From: an uncultured Bacteroidia bacterium
GTDB taxonomy: Bacteria > Bacteroidota > Bacteroidia > Bacteroidales > UBA932
Assembly (NCBI GenBank): GCA_902801885.1
Contig: CADCJX010000017.1
Location: 1 to 50,020 of the forward strand
Direction of reading: 5' to 3'
DNA: 50,020 bases
The notes beneath the pieces are model-generated. The model saw only the letters and a list, made by a program, of their open reading frames with translations, was not told the DNA's origin and did no database searches. Below, one piece after another: positions 15,437 to 25,322 of this stretch. The stretch's first letter is position 1. Every line of letters begins with the position of its first letter. The position numbers were made by a program, and so were the translations under genes.

Positions 15437-16885
15437 ATGGATCAAAGAGAAGAAGACAAGATAATCGAAGGGATAACCTCGCAGGAGTACAAGGAGGGAT
15501 TCGTGACGGACATCCACCAGGAGTTCATTCCAAAGGGCCTGAACGAGGACATCATACGTACCATCTCTGCCTTGAAGCAGGAACCGGACTGGCTTCTGGA
15601 GTTCCGCCTGGATGCCTTCAGGAAATGGCAGAAGATGGAGATGCCCGAGTGGGGCCATCTCGACATGCCCGAGATTGATTTCCAGGATATCATCTATTAT
15701 GCAGCTCCCAAGAAGGACTCTGAAAGGCCGAAGGAGATCGATCCCAAGCTCGAGGAGACTTTCGAGAAACTTGGCATTCCGGTCCGGGAGCGAGAGGCGC
15801 TGGCAGGGGTCGTGGCTGTGGATGCCGTGTTCGATTCTGTGTCCGTGGCTACCACTTTCAGGGCTTCGCTGGCTGAGAAGGGGATTATATTCTGCAGCTT
15901 CTCCGAGGCAGTGAAGGAGCATCCGGACTTGGTCAGGAAATATCTTGCCAGCGTGGTTCCTTCCGGGGACAATTTCTTTGCTGCCCTCAATTCGGCAGTG
16001 TTCAGCGACGGCAGCTTCTGCTATATTCCCAAGGGGGTGAAATGCCCCATGGACCTTTCCAGCTATTTCAGGATCAACGCGGCCGGTACCGGCCAGTTCG
16101 AAAGGACCCTGATCGTTGCTGACGAAGGATCTTCGCTGAGTTACATGGAAGGCTGCACCGCTCCTATGAGGGATGAGAACCAGCTCCATGCAGCAGTTGT
16201 GGAGATCGTTGTGGAGAAGGATGCCGACGTGAAATATTCCACGGTCCAGAACTGGTACCCCGGCGATGCACAGGGACGTGGCGGAATCCTGAACCTCGTG
16301 ACCAAGAGGGGAATATGCAAGGGCAGCGGGGCCCACTTGAGCTGGACCCAGGTCGAGACCGGCTCGGCTATCACATGGAAATATCCTTCCACTATCCTGA
16401 AGGGGGATTATTCCTCTTCGGAGTTCTATTCAGTGGCGGTCACGAACAACTACCAGCAAGCGGACACCGGTACAAAGATGGTTCATATCGGCCGCGGCAC
16501 CAAGAGCCGTATCGTCAGCAAGGGCATTTCAGCTGGGCACAGCCAGAACAGTTACCGTGGCCTTGTGAGAATGAATTCCGGAGCCGTGGGAGCGAGGAAT
16601 TATTCCCAGTGCGACAGCTTGCTGATCGGGGCGTTGTGTGGAGCCCACACCTTCCCGGACATCCAGAGCTTCAATCCTACGGCAATTGTCGAACATGAGG
16701 CTACCACCTCGAAGATCAGCGATGAGCAGCTCTTCTACTGCAACCAGCGTGGCCTGGATGCTGAGGACGCTGTCGGCCTGATCGTCAACGGCTATGCCCA
16801 TGAGGTTCTTTCACGGCTCCCTATGGAGTTTGCGGTAGAAGCAACCAAACTTCTCCAGGTTTCACTTGAAGGTTCAGTAGGATAA
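15437..16885 (+). CDS. sufB: Fe-S cluster assembly scaffold SufB
   Basis: A 482-aa SufB with SufC and SufD forms the SufBC2D scaffold on which Fe-S clusters are built in the cytoplasm. Typical blocks are present: [74 protein letters not shown], and the C-terminal [24 protein letters not shown] at 15437 is preferred to a TTG seven codons earlier because it follows the promoter by a reasonable distance. Its stop overlaps the next start (TAATG), so pnuC is translationally coupled. Confidence 0.96.
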   Translation: MDQREEDKIIEGITSQEYKEGFVTDIHQEFIPKGLNEDIIRTISALKQEPDWLLEFRLDAFRKWQKMEMPEWGHLDMPEIDFQDIIYYAAPKKDSERPKEIDPKLEETFEKLGIPVREREALAGVVAVDAVFDSVSVATTFRASLAEKGIIFCSFSEAVKEHPDLVRKYLASVVPSGDNFFAALNSAVFSDGSFCYIPKGVKCPMDLSSYFRINAAGTGQFERTLIVADEGSSLSYMEGCTAPMRDENQLHAAVVEIVVEKDADVKYSTVQNWYPGDAQGRGGILNLVTKRGICKGSGAHLSWTQVETGSAITWKYPSTILKGDYSSSEFYSVAVTNNYQQADTGTKMVHIGRGTKSRIVSKGISAGHSQNSYRGLVRMNSGAVGARNYSQCDSLLIGALCGAHTFPDIQSFNPTAIVEHEATTSKISDEQLFYCNQRGLDAEDAVGLIVNGYAHEVLSRLPMEFAVEATKLLQVSLEGSVG

Positions 16886-17544
16886 TGAATTTTTTCGACA
16901 TCAATAACATAGCCTTTACAATGGGAGGAGCCGGAGTCAGCTGGCTCGAACTGATTGGCGTCATCGCAGGCCTTACCTGCGTGGTGATGGCCGGCAGGAA
17001 CAGCAAATATAATTTCTGGGTAGGATACTTGTATAACATCCTGCTCTTCATGTTGTTCTGGCAAAGGCACCTTTATTCGGCCATGCTCCTCCAGCCGATT
17101 GCTTTTGCTATCAATGCCTTCGGTCACTGGCGCTGGACCCATCCAAAGGAGGATGAAAAGAGTGCGGGAGACGCTTCAGCCCTCAAGGTCAGCCGCCTGG
17201 ACATGAAAGGCTGGTGCGTGGCCCTGACTGTCGTAGTTGCCGCCGGAGCGGTCTGGGGATATGTCCTCAGCCAGCTTGGAGTGCGCTGGGGAGTCGGGAC
17301 ATTCAGTCCAGACCCGACCCCTTGGCTGGATTCTTTCGTGCTGATGCTGACGTTGCTGGCCCAGTTCCTCTCGGCTCAGAAGAAATGGGACTGCTGGATT
17401 GTCTGGCTGGTCGTGAACATCGCAAACATCACCCTTTACCTAAGTGCCGGCCTGGTGTTCATGCCGATCGTCAGCGCCCTGTACCTCATCAACGGAATCT
17501 GGTCTCTCTGGACCTGGTTCAAGTTGTACAGGGACGGAAAATAA
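16885..17544 (+). CDS. pnuC: PnuC-family nicotinamide riboside/nicotinamide transporter
   Basis: A 219-aa integral membrane protein with about seven hydrophobic segments. PnuC features include WLELIGVIAGLTCVVMAGRNS, the WVGYLYNILLFMLFW segment, QPIAFAINAFGHWRW and the late block WIVWLVVNIANITLYLSAG. The family carries out facilitated diffusion of nicotinamide riboside (sometimes thiamine or riboflavin analogues). It lies inside the suf operon, overlapping sufB by 1 bp and ending 55 bp before sufC. That placement is unusual; NAD precursor supply has no known direct role in Suf. The vitamin substrate is uncertain. Confidence 0.85.
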   Translation: MNFFDINNIAFTMGGAGVSWLELIGVIAGLTCVVMAGRNSKYNFWVGYLYNILLFMLFWQRHLYSAMLLQPIAFAINAFGHWRWTHPKEDEKSAGDASALKVSRLDMKGWCVALTVVVAAGAVWGYVLSQLGVRWGVGTFSPDPTPWLDSFVLMLTLLAQFLSAQKKWDCWIVWLVVNIANITLYLSAGLVFMPIVSALYLINGIWSLWTWFKLYRDGK

Positions 17545-17599
17545 AAGCGGAGAGCGTAAGGAGATACTTGATTAATAAATAGTTACATAACAGGATAAT

Positions 17600-18320
<721 letters not shown>

Positions 18321-18340
<20 letters not shown>

Positions 18341-19010
18341 AGAGGTAGACCACGGCAACTATGTGTCCACTCCGGTGCCTGTTCCGACGGGACCCGCGGC
18401 CAGGGTTATCATCATCGATGGCAGCCGGTCGCAGGAGGAATATTCATTCGTAGTCGGCGAAAGTGAGAAACTCGAGGAGACCTTCGTGGTGCTGCCGGGA
18501 GTGTCGGCGAGGATTCCCGTCACTGTCGACCTTGTCGGTCCTGGCGCAGAAGCGGATCTTAAAGGAATATACATTTCCGAAGGCTCGGACGAAGTCACCT
18601 TCGACATCACCATGCACCATAGGGTCGAGGGTTGTACCTCCCATCAGCTTTTTAACGGGCTGGCTTCCGGCCAGTCCAAATGTGCTTTCTTCGGAAAGAT
18701 CATCGTGGCTCCAGACGCCCAGAAGACAGAGGCTTACCAGGAAAACCACAACATAGTCCTTTCAGAAGAGGCCAGGGTCAACACGAAGCCCCGCCTGGAG
18801 ATCTATGCCGATGATGTCAAGTGCTCCCATGGCGCTACCGTCGGAAAACTCAACGAGGACGAACAGTTCTATATGCGTTCCCGCGGAATCCCGGAGGACG
18901 AGGCCAAGGTCCTGCAGATGATTTCATTTGTTGCTCCAGTCCTGGAAGGTCTTGAGGATGAGGCTCTTGCCTCCAGTATAGAATCTGCCATCCGCTCTCT
19001 GGCAAAATAG
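18321..19010 (+). CDS. sufD: Fe-S cluster assembly protein SufD, short form
   Basis: A 229-aa protein containing only the SUF core beta-helix and C-terminal helices; usual SufD is ~400-450 aa. The conserved end is intact: ARVNTKPRLEIYADDVKCSHGATVG, including the histidine of CSHGATVG needed in SufBCD, then LNEDEQFYMRSRGIP. The start at 18321 lies inside sufC, so the N-terminal half has no room and is truly missing rather than unread. Retention of the core and position in the operon argue that it is functional as a minimal SufB partner. Confidence 0.88.
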
Positions 19011-19018
19011 AAGCTGAT

Positions 19019-19873
19019 ATGGTTCTCCGGACGAATGTGAAACTTAACTTCGGGTTGAATGTGATCCGGAAGCGGCCCGATGGCTATCATGACATCGAGA
19101 CGCTGTTTGTTCCTTGCCATGAGTTCGGGGACACTCTTGAGGTTATCGCAGGTGATGATTACAGCCGCACATCCGCCTCTCTTTTCGCCCGTTACGGCAA
19201 TGTTGTGCAGGGGCTGTCCGAAGATGGGAAGTTGATGATCACCATCGCGAGGGCAGAGGGTGTGGATTGGGATCCGCTCAAGGACCTCTGTGCCAAGGCC
19301 TACTTCCTCCTGGCGGAAGATTTCGACCTGCCGCCGGTAAAGATATTCCTTGAAAAAGAGGCTCCTGTGGGAGCGGGCCTCGGAGGCGGATCCGCCGATG
19401 CGGCCTTCACCTTGAAGGCTCTGAACGAGCTTTGTGGCCTCGGCCTTTCCGAGGAGAGGCTTTCTGAATATGCTTCCAGACTTGGCAGCGACTGTGCCTT
19501 TTTCATCTGGAATCGGCCGATGATAGGCACCGGCCGCGGGGAGATTCTGGAACCGTTCGACCAGGACCTCACAGGTTACGACCTTAAGGTCATCGTCCCC
19601 GAGGGCATCAGTGTCTCCACCAAAGAAGCCTACGACGGCATCGTGCCCCGATGCTCCATCGAAGGGACTATAGGCACCGGGGACGGTTTGCGGGAGCTGC
19701 TGAAGAGGCCGGTGGAAGAGTGGAAGGGACTGGTGGTGAACGACTTTGAGACGACGGTCTTCAAGCTCCATCCGGAGCTCGCTGCCATCAAGCAGTCCCT
19801 CTACGATGCCGGCGCCTCCTATGCCGCCATGTCCGGCTCCGGATCAGCCCTGTTCGCCCTTTTCAAAAAATAA
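19019..19873 (+). CDS. ispE: 4-diphosphocytidyl-2-C-methyl-D-erythritol kinase
   Basis: A 284-aa GHMP-family kinase of the MEP isoprenoid pathway that phosphorylates CDP-methylerythritol at the 2-hydroxyl. The N-terminal KLNFGLNVIRKRPDGYHDIETL, the ATP loop PVGAGLGGGSADAAF and the C-terminal MSGSGSALFALF are typical. It starts 8 bp after sufD and is the last gene of the suf unit. The MEP enzymes IspG and IspH need Fe-S clusters, so linkage of ispE with suf may be meaningful, though this is inference. Confidence 0.94.
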   Translation: MVLRTNVKLNFGLNVIRKRPDGYHDIETLFVPCHEFGDTLEVIAGDDYSRTSASLFARYGNVVQGLSEDGKLMITIARAEGVDWDPLKDLCAKAYFLLAEDFDLPPVKIFLEKEAPVGAGLGGGSADAAFTLKALNELCGLGLSEERLSEYASRLGSDCAFFIWNRPMIGTGRGEILEPFDQDLTGYDLKVIVPEGISVSTKEAYDGIVPRCSIEGTIGTGDGLRELLKRPVEEWKGLVVNDFETTVFKLHPELAAIKQSLYDAGASYAAMSGSGSALFALFKK

Positions 19874-19887
19874 CGTATATTTATCCC

Positions 19888-21669
19888 ATGGCTCTTCCGA
19901 AAAAAGACATATTCAAATGGATAGCGGCAGCCATGGCGGTCCTGGCGGCCTTGCTCTCCTGTGTCCTGCTTCAAAGATGGGAGGAATTCACGTTCTTTTA
20001 TAGGGAGCAGAACCAACTATTCCTCTATGACTGTCCCGACATCCTGTCGAAACTGGGCGGCATCGGAGGATTTGCCATGGTTGTTTCGCAGTTCTTCGTC
20101 CAGTTCTTCAAGCTTCCTTGGGCCGGGTCCTTGCAGACCGCCTTGTTAGGAGCTTGTGCAGCCATTATCCTTTGGAAAACCTTTAAAAAGGTCGGTTCTC
20201 CGATTGCAGTCCTTCCACTTTGTTTCTTACCCGTTTTCTTCCAGGAAGGAGCTCTGGGCGATTCACTGTATTATTACCAGGGATTCGTAGCCTTCATCAT
20301 GGTGGCTATATTCCTTTGGCTGTATGTCGCTGTGTTTCAGGAGAAGAACAAGCTCGGAAGAGTCATCGCAGGAGTCCTGATGTCGGTTCTTCTTTACTGG
20401 CTTGTCGGTTCTGCTGCAGTGCTGTTTGCTGTCTGTGTCATCCTTCTCGATGCTCTTTCGGGCAAAGATCAATGGTACCTCGGTGTCGCCTCCCTGGCTG
20501 CCGTCCTGCTTTTTGCCTGGGGCGCTGTACGTCTGGGATTCATTCAGAGCATGAGGCTGGCCCTGCTTCAGGATTTCTACTATGAACCTCTTGTCCACCC
20601 GGGACTTTATATTCATGCATCATGGATCGCACTGCCGCTTGTGACAGTCTTGGCTGTACTTGTCGGGAAACTCAAGGGCAATGTAGCCCAGGTGGTGGTG
20701 GCCTGTGCTTCCATCCTGCTGTCTTTGGTTTCCCTTATGAGGATTCCATCCCACATGGACAAGAAATACTACGACATGCTCCGACTGAACCATTTCGTGG
20801 TAGCAGAAGATTGGGATTCAATACTTTCCGACAGGACGGCAAGGCATGAGAATTTCCTCATGATGAACGTGCGCAACCTTGCCCTTTCCCATAAAGGACA
20901 GCTGCTGGATAAACTTTTCGATTATCCCCAGAGCGGGATCATGTCCCTCGTGGCTTCTGATGACCAGAGTGACAGGATTCCAGACGTCATAGCCCTGGAC
21001 AGCCACATCTATTACCAGATGGGAAATGTGGCACATTCGCAGAACAAGGCGTTCGATGCGAGCGTTGGCGTCCGTTTCGGCAGTCCTTCGATGATGATGC
21101 GCCTGATCAGGACCAACCTGGCCTGGGGCGCCTACGAGGTTGCCGGTAAGTATATTTCCGAAATGGAAAAAACCTGGGGGTATGGGAAAGAAGCCCGTGA
21201 GATGAGGCGTTTCCTTTGGAATGACGAGGCCGTCGAGTCCGATCCCGAACTCGGTTACTTGAGGCGTTGCATTCCGCCCGCCGACCATTTCGTAGGCATG
21301 GATCCTCACAAGGATCTCGAACTGATCCTGGGGGTAGCTCCGGACAATGCAGCTGCCAGGGATTATTACGTGTCCTACATGCTCCTTGCGAAGGATGTCG
21401 AGGGGCTTAAGTCTTACATCGAGAATGATCCCAAGGCCTACAATCCGGATGGATCCCTTCACCAACATCTGCAGGAAGCTGTACTTGTGTACTCCGAAGA
21501 GGATGAGGCTTATTGCAGGGAGCATGGAGTAACTGACGCAACCTTCTCACGCTACCAGTCTTTCAAGAGGCGTTTCCTTGAACTCGGAGCTAGCAACGGC
21601 AATCCGATCAGGGACATGAAGTCTTTCTCGGACACTTATTGGTACTATTTCATGTTCAAAAAGATCTGA
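19888..21669 (+). CDS. Large polytopic membrane protein, DUF6057-like
   Basis: A 593-aa protein with about ten hydrophobic segments in residues 10-300 and a soluble C-terminal half of ~290 aa. Recognisable stretches are YREQNQLFLYDCPDILSKLGG after the first segment and GDSLYYYQGFVAFIMVAIFLW. I believe this is the Bacteroidetes family DUF6057, from memory rather than a search. The C-terminal half is helix-rich and looks like degenerate TPR-type repeats (SPSMMMRLIRTNLAWGAYEV). The architecture is faintly like membrane glycosyltransferases, but I see no catalytic motif. It is followed 5 bp later by a CxxCH lipoprotein, so the two probably work together. Function unknown. Confidence 0.75.
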   Translation: MALPKKDIFKWIAAAMAVLAALLSCVLLQRWEEFTFFYREQNQLFLYDCPDILSKLGGIGGFAMVVSQFFVQFFKLPWAGSLQTALLGACAAIILWKTFKKVGSPIAVLPLCFLPVFFQEGALGDSLYYYQGFVAFIMVAIFLWLYVAVFQEKNKLGRVIAGVLMSVLLYWLVGSAAVLFAVCVILLDALSGKDQWYLGVASLAAVLLFAWGAVRLGFIQSMRLALLQDFYYEPLVHPGLYIHASWIALPLVTVLAVLVGKLKGNVAQVVVACASILLSLVSLMRIPSHMDKKYYDMLRLNHFVVAEDWDSILSDRTARHENFLMMNVRNLALSHKGQLLDKLFDYPQSGIMSLVASDDQSDRIPDVIALDSHIYYQMGNVAHSQNKAFDASVGVRFGSPSMMMRLIRTNLAWGAYEVAGKYISEMEKTWGYGKEAREMRRFLWNDEAVESDPELGYLRRCIPPADHFVGMDPHKDLELILGVAPDNAAARDYYVSYMLLAKDVEGLKSYIENDPKAYNPDGSLHQHLQEAVLVYSEEDEAYCREHGVTDATFSRYQSFKRRFLELGASNGNPIRDMKSFSDTYWYYFMFKKI

Positions 21670-21674
21670 CGGCC

Positions 21675-23180
21675 ATGAAAGAGATGAAAAGATTCTTAAG
21701 AATATTCATGGTGCCGGTGCTCCTTGCCGCGGTGTCCTGCTCTTCGAAAGTAGAGGTTGCCGGGACGCTCGACGGCCAGCCAGAAGGAATGTTCCCCGAC
21801 TATTCCGAAGTGACCGTTCCCTGCAACATAGCGCCGCTGGATTTCACCATCGGTGGAGAAGAAAAGGCTTTCCTTGAAATCACGTCTCCCGACGGCCGCA
21901 GGATAGGCGTCAAAGCCGGGAAGCACGGTTTCAAGATTCCTATCCGCAAATGGCGGAATGTACTCGAAGCCTCGAAAGGCGGAAGCCTGGACTTCACGGT
22001 GGCGGTGCGTCGTGGCGGAAAGTGGCTCTCTTACAGCCCTTTCAAGGTGAATGTCAGTGAATATGAGGCCGATCCTTATGTGGCTTACCGTCTGATCGCC
22101 CCCGGCTACGGCCTCTGGAACAAAATGGGACTGTACCAGAGGAATATAACTTCTTTCAAGCAGACTCCTATCTATGAAAACCGTCTGACGGACAACAATT
22201 GTGTCAACTGCCACTCGTTCAGGATACAGGATCCTTCCAGGATGGTCTTCCACATGAGAGCTGCCAACGGAGGCACGGTCTACATGGACGGTTCCCATGT
22301 CGAGAAACTGAACACCAAGACGGACAAGACCATATCCAACCTGGTCTATCCCTACTGGCATCCGGAAGGGCGCTACATAGCTTTCTCGGTTAACAAGACT
22401 TTCCAGTCGTTCCATGCTGCCGACCACAACAGGATCGAGGTTTTCGATGCGGAATCGGATGTGGTCGTGATGGACACGCAGACCATGCAGGTCTTCTCCA
22501 ACCCGGAGCTGATGCGTTCAGATGCTTTCGAGACCTTCCCGACTTTTTCTCCGGATGGAAAGAGCCTTTATTTCTGCTCTGCCCCGGCTGTTGATCCTAT
22601 GCCGGAAGGTTACAGGGATGTCCACTACAATCTCTGCAGGGTTGATTTCAATCCTGAGACCGGGACTGTCGGATCGAAGATAGACACCCTTTTCCATGCT
22701 GCTGATTCTTCAAGCGCATCTTTCCCGAGGGTGTCTCCAGACGGGAAGACGCTGGTCTTCACCAAGCATGGTTACGGGAATTTCTCAATCTGGCACAAGG
22801 ATTCTGACCTTTATGCCGTCAATCTTTCAGACGGTGAGATCCGTCCGATGTCAGAAGCTAATTCCGACAATGTGGACAGCTACCACAGCTGGAGTTCAAA
22901 CAGCCGTTTCATGGTGTTTTCGAGCAGGAGGATAGACGGCCTCTACACTCGTCTGTACATGACTTACATCGATGAGAACGGGCAGGAGCACAAGCCGTTC
23001 TTGCTGCCACAGAGGAAGCCGGCTAAGTTCTATTCAGACCTGATGTTCTCCTACAATATTCCTGAATTCATCAAGGGTCGTGTCCGCACCGACCGTCATC
23101 GTATCGGTCACACCATGCGCACCTCCCCCGGTACCACCCTCTCCTTCCGGGAATCTTCCGCCATTGGTAGTTCCGAATAG
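21675..23180 (+). CDS. Lipoprotein with CxxCH motif and TolB/PD40-type propeller
   Basis: A 501-aa lipoprotein. The lipobox LLAAVSC puts the lipidated cysteine at residue 22. A beta-sandwich-like region (about 25-130) is followed by NNCVNCHSF (Cys176, Cys179, His180), a c-type heme attachment motif. Then come WD40-like/PD40 repeats with the marks YWHPEGRYIAFS, FPTFSPDGKSLYFCSA, PRVSPDGKTLVFTKHG and YHSWSSNSRFMVFSSRR. The protein probably faces the periplasm or cell surface and may carry a single heme. The ATG at 21675 is chosen over an upstream frame start inside the previous gene; ATG at 21684 is also possible. Its stop codon falls within the left arm of a palindromic element. Confidence 0.82.
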   Translation: MKEMKRFLRIFMVPVLLAAVSCSSKVEVAGTLDGQPEGMFPDYSEVTVPCNIAPLDFTIGGEEKAFLEITSPDGRRIGVKAGKHGFKIPIRKWRNVLEASKGGSLDFTVAVRRGGKWLSYSPFKVNVSEYEADPYVAYRLIAPGYGLWNKMGLYQRNITSFKQTPIYENRLTDNNCVNCHSFRIQDPSRMVFHMRAANGGTVYMDGSHVEKLNTKTDKTISNLVYPYWHPEGRYIAFSVNKTFQSFHAADHNRIEVFDAESDVVVMDTQTMQVFSNPELMRSDAFETFPTFSPDGKSLYFCSAPAVDPMPEGYRDVHYNLCRVDFNPETGTVGSKIDTLFHAADSSSASFPRVSPDGKTLVFTKHGYGNFSIWHKDSDLYAVNLSDGEIRPMSEANSDNVDSYHSWSSNSRFMVFSSRRIDGLYTRLYMTYIDENGQEHKPFLLPQRKPAKFYSDLMFSYNIPEFIKGRVRTDRHRIGHTMRTSPGTTLSFRESSAIGSSE

Positions 23181-23303
23181 CAGACTATACCACCTGTAAC
23201 CGCCGCTTCGCGGCCCCACCGCTCGCTTTACTGCGTTCCGCTCCGGTCCCCCCTCTTAACGTGCCGAGGGTGGCAGTGGTTATAGGTGGTATAGCCTGCT
23301 ATT
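23176..23303. mobile_element. MITE-like element with 26-bp terminal inverted repeats
   Basis: The left arm (23176-23201) and right arm (23278-23303) are inverted repeats matching at 24 of 26 positions; the left arm begins AATAGCAGACTATACCACCT. The ~76-bp centre holds smaller hairpins (GCCGCTTCGCGGC; CCCTC at 23251-23255 with GAGGG at 23266-23270). It lies exactly between two convergent stop codons, supplies the stop of the upstream gene and ends 3 bp before the stop of aroDA. It encodes no protein. As RNA it would be a strong two-way terminator. No target-site duplication was established. Confidence 0.65.
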
Positions 23304-23306
23304 CAG

Positions 23307-25322
23307 TCAGGAAAGTCTGTTCCAAATGTCTAAGAAGGCGGGGAAGGATTTGGCGACACAGGCGGTGTCATCGATGATGACCGGGCTGTCGGCGCCGAGC
23401 GAAGCCACGGTCAGCGCCATCGCCATGCGATGATCATGGAATGAGGAATAATCACCTCCCTTCAGGAGTGTTCCGTTCAGCAGGCGGCTCTCGAGAGTCT
23501 GCCCCGGAACGATCATCATGTCCCCTTCGGCGAAGGCCACGACACCCATCTTATTCAACATCTCCAAAATCGCCTTGCCACGGTCGCTCTCCTTGCTTGC
23601 AAGCCTCCTGAACCCAAGGATATGGCTCTCTCCACCGCAGAAAGCGGCTAGCACCGAAACGATAGGGAAAAGGTCCGGGCAGTTGTTGAGGTCGGTGTCG
23701 AAGGCTCTCAAAGGAGCCCTCTGAGATGTGATCACGCCCGATTCATCCAACTGGGAAAGACTGGCTCCGGCATCCATCAGGATGTCCATTATGGAGATGT
23801 CAGCCTGGAGGGAAGAGGTGTCAAGCCCAGAAAGCTGGACCTTGCCGAACACCGCCCCTGCAACCAGGAAATTGGCAGCTGCGCTCCAGTCCCCCTCGAT
23901 GTCGAAGGATGCGGGAAGATATTCCTGACCACCTTTGATCTTGAATGTAACCCCAGTGCAGAGACTCCAGTCCTGGGTCTCCATGAATTCCTCATCACCC
24001 TCCATCTCGCTGCCGATCCGGATACCGAATTTCTTCAGCACATCCACCGTTATGAACATGTAGGGGATGCTCTTGGGATCGTGGACATGGATGGTCGAAT
24101 CGCCCTGGAGTAGGGGCAGGGCCATCAAAAGGCCTGAAATCAACTGTGAGCCATCCTTCCCGGAGATGTCGTTCTTCCCGGGCAGGAGCGGTCCTTGCAC
24201 TGAAAGAGGAACTTTGATCTCACCGGTCTGCTCGTTCAGCGGTCTCAGAACGGTTCCGAACCTGGCCATTATCTCTGAAGCCCCTTTCAAGGGACGGCCC
24301 AAAAGGGTTCCTTCGCCGGTGATGTCTGTCTTGGAGCCGGATCCCGGATGTTGCATGGCAGCCGTGAGCGGAATCATAAGGCGGGTGAGAAGGCCGGATT
24401 CGCCGACATGGAGACTCGTCAGATTCTTCGCTGCGAGGTCCTTCGCTTCGCTCAGGATGACAGTGGTGTTGGAGACAGTGACATCGGCGCCAAGGGCTTT
24501 GGCAACATTGATGGCGGCTTCATTGTCGCCGCAGGGGGAGTAGCCATTGAGAACCGTTGTGCCCTGGCCGGAGCGGCATGCAAGGGCGGCGGCGATGATT
24601 GCCCGTTGGGCGAAACTCTTTGAGGACGGCATCTCAACTATCTCCTTGCCGGACAGCGGTTTCCTGTTCCCGTACACTTCCTCTGTCATCTCTGAATATG
24701 CCCACTGTCCCGGGGCTGCGGCCTCCTGTTCGGACAGAGCTGCATAGGTGAACGGAGCTCCCCTTCGAAGACATTCGACACGGGATTGCCTGCCAGGGGC
24801 ACCCATGGCAAAAGCTACAAGTCGGTTAGGATCGTCATGATCATAAAGGGATAGGATCCTGACAGCATCTTCTTCTGAGCCAGCCATGCCTACCACCTTC
24901 ACGATCTCTCCTCCGAATTTCCTGCATTTTTCCGCGGCTTGGAGGAGGGTTTCTTCAGAAGGAACCCCATGGAAAAAATGGCACGAACGGATCATGGTCG
25001 TACCGAACTCATTGCAAGCCCTTCTCAGGCGTTTTCCAATCTCCTTGGGAGCTTCGATTTCCAGATCTACGAAAGCTGCTCCGGCTTCGATTGCCTTTCT
25101 TAGCTTGGCTTCGGCCTCTTCCCATGTACCGCTTCCGTCTCCGGCAACCCGGCAGGTGGCTATCAAAGGAGTGTCTGAACTGGAGAACAGTTCTTCGATC
25201 CCATCCAAGTCGAGTGGGCATCGGTCAAGCCGGATCTCGGCCATCTGGATTGTTGGAGAGCTGTTTTCCAGGAGGTCGAAGATTTCTTCAAGAGAGCGGT
25301 TCTGAAGAGTTGTACAGATCAT
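23307..25322 (-). CDS. aroDA: Fused type I 3-dehydroquinate dehydratase and EPSP synthase
   Basis: A 671-aa bifunctional shikimate enzyme. Residues ~1-215 are type I dehydroquinase: MAEIRLDRCPLDLDG, His115 in MIRSCHFF and the Schiff-base Lys142 in GGEIVKVVGMAG. Residues ~222-671 are EPSP synthase: EMPSSKSFAQRAII with the substrate Lys, LHVGESGLLTRL, FDIEGDWSAAANFLVAGA, and SSFHDHRMAMAL near the end. The two activities are not consecutive in the pathway (shikimate dehydrogenase and kinase come between). A 42-bp repeat lies in frame at 24421-24462 and adds 14 residues (VILSEAKDL...) on the loop before LHVGESG. The start overlaps aroB by 4 bp (ATGA). Confidence 0.93.
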   Translation of the reverse strand: MICTTLQNRSLEEIFDLLENSSPTIQMAEIRLDRCPLDLDGIEELFSSSDTPLIATCRVAGDGSGTWEEAEAKLRKAIEAGAAFVDLEIEAPKEIGKRLRRACNEFGTTMIRSCHFFHGVPSEETLLQAAEKCRKFGGEIVKVVGMAGSEEDAVRILSLYDHDDPNRLVAFAMGAPGRQSRVECLRRGAPFTYAALSEQEAAAPGQWAYSEMTEEVYGNRKPLSGKEIVEMPSSKSFAQRAIIAAALACRSGQGTTVLNGYSPCGDNEAAINVAKALGADVTVSNTTVILSEAKDLAAKNLTSLHVGESGLLTRLMIPLTAAMQHPGSGSKTDITGEGTLLGRPLKGASEIMARFGTVLRPLNEQTGEIKVPLSVQGPLLPGKNDISGKDGSQLISGLLMALPLLQGDSTIHVHDPKSIPYMFITVDVLKKFGIRIGSEMEGDEEFMETQDWSLCTGVTFKIKGGQEYLPASFDIEGDWSAAANFLVAGAVFGKVQLSGLDTSSLQADISIMDILMDAGASLSQLDESGVITSQRAPLRAFDTDLNNCPDLFPIVSVLAAFCGGESHILGFRRLASKESDRGKAILEMLNKMGVVAFAEGDMMIVPGQTLESRLLNGTLLKGGDYSSFHDHRMAMALTVASLGADSPVIIDDTACVAKSFPAFLDIWNRLS
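24421..24462 (-). repeat. Dispersed hairpin repeat inside aroDA (copy D)
   Basis: A 42-bp insertion (14 codons) within the EPSP synthase part. On the coding strand it begins TGTCATCCTGAGC and contains the core TCCTGAGCGAAGCGAAGGA (plus-strand 24439-24457); a further GCGAAGAATCT end follows. It is stop-free in the gene's frame and encodes VILSEAKDL. Confidence 0.75.

Noticed and set aside
23202-23277. Possible small gene or CRISPR-like unit in the palindromic element
   Set aside because: No start-to-stop frame of note and only one pair of inverted arms, no direct repeat array.
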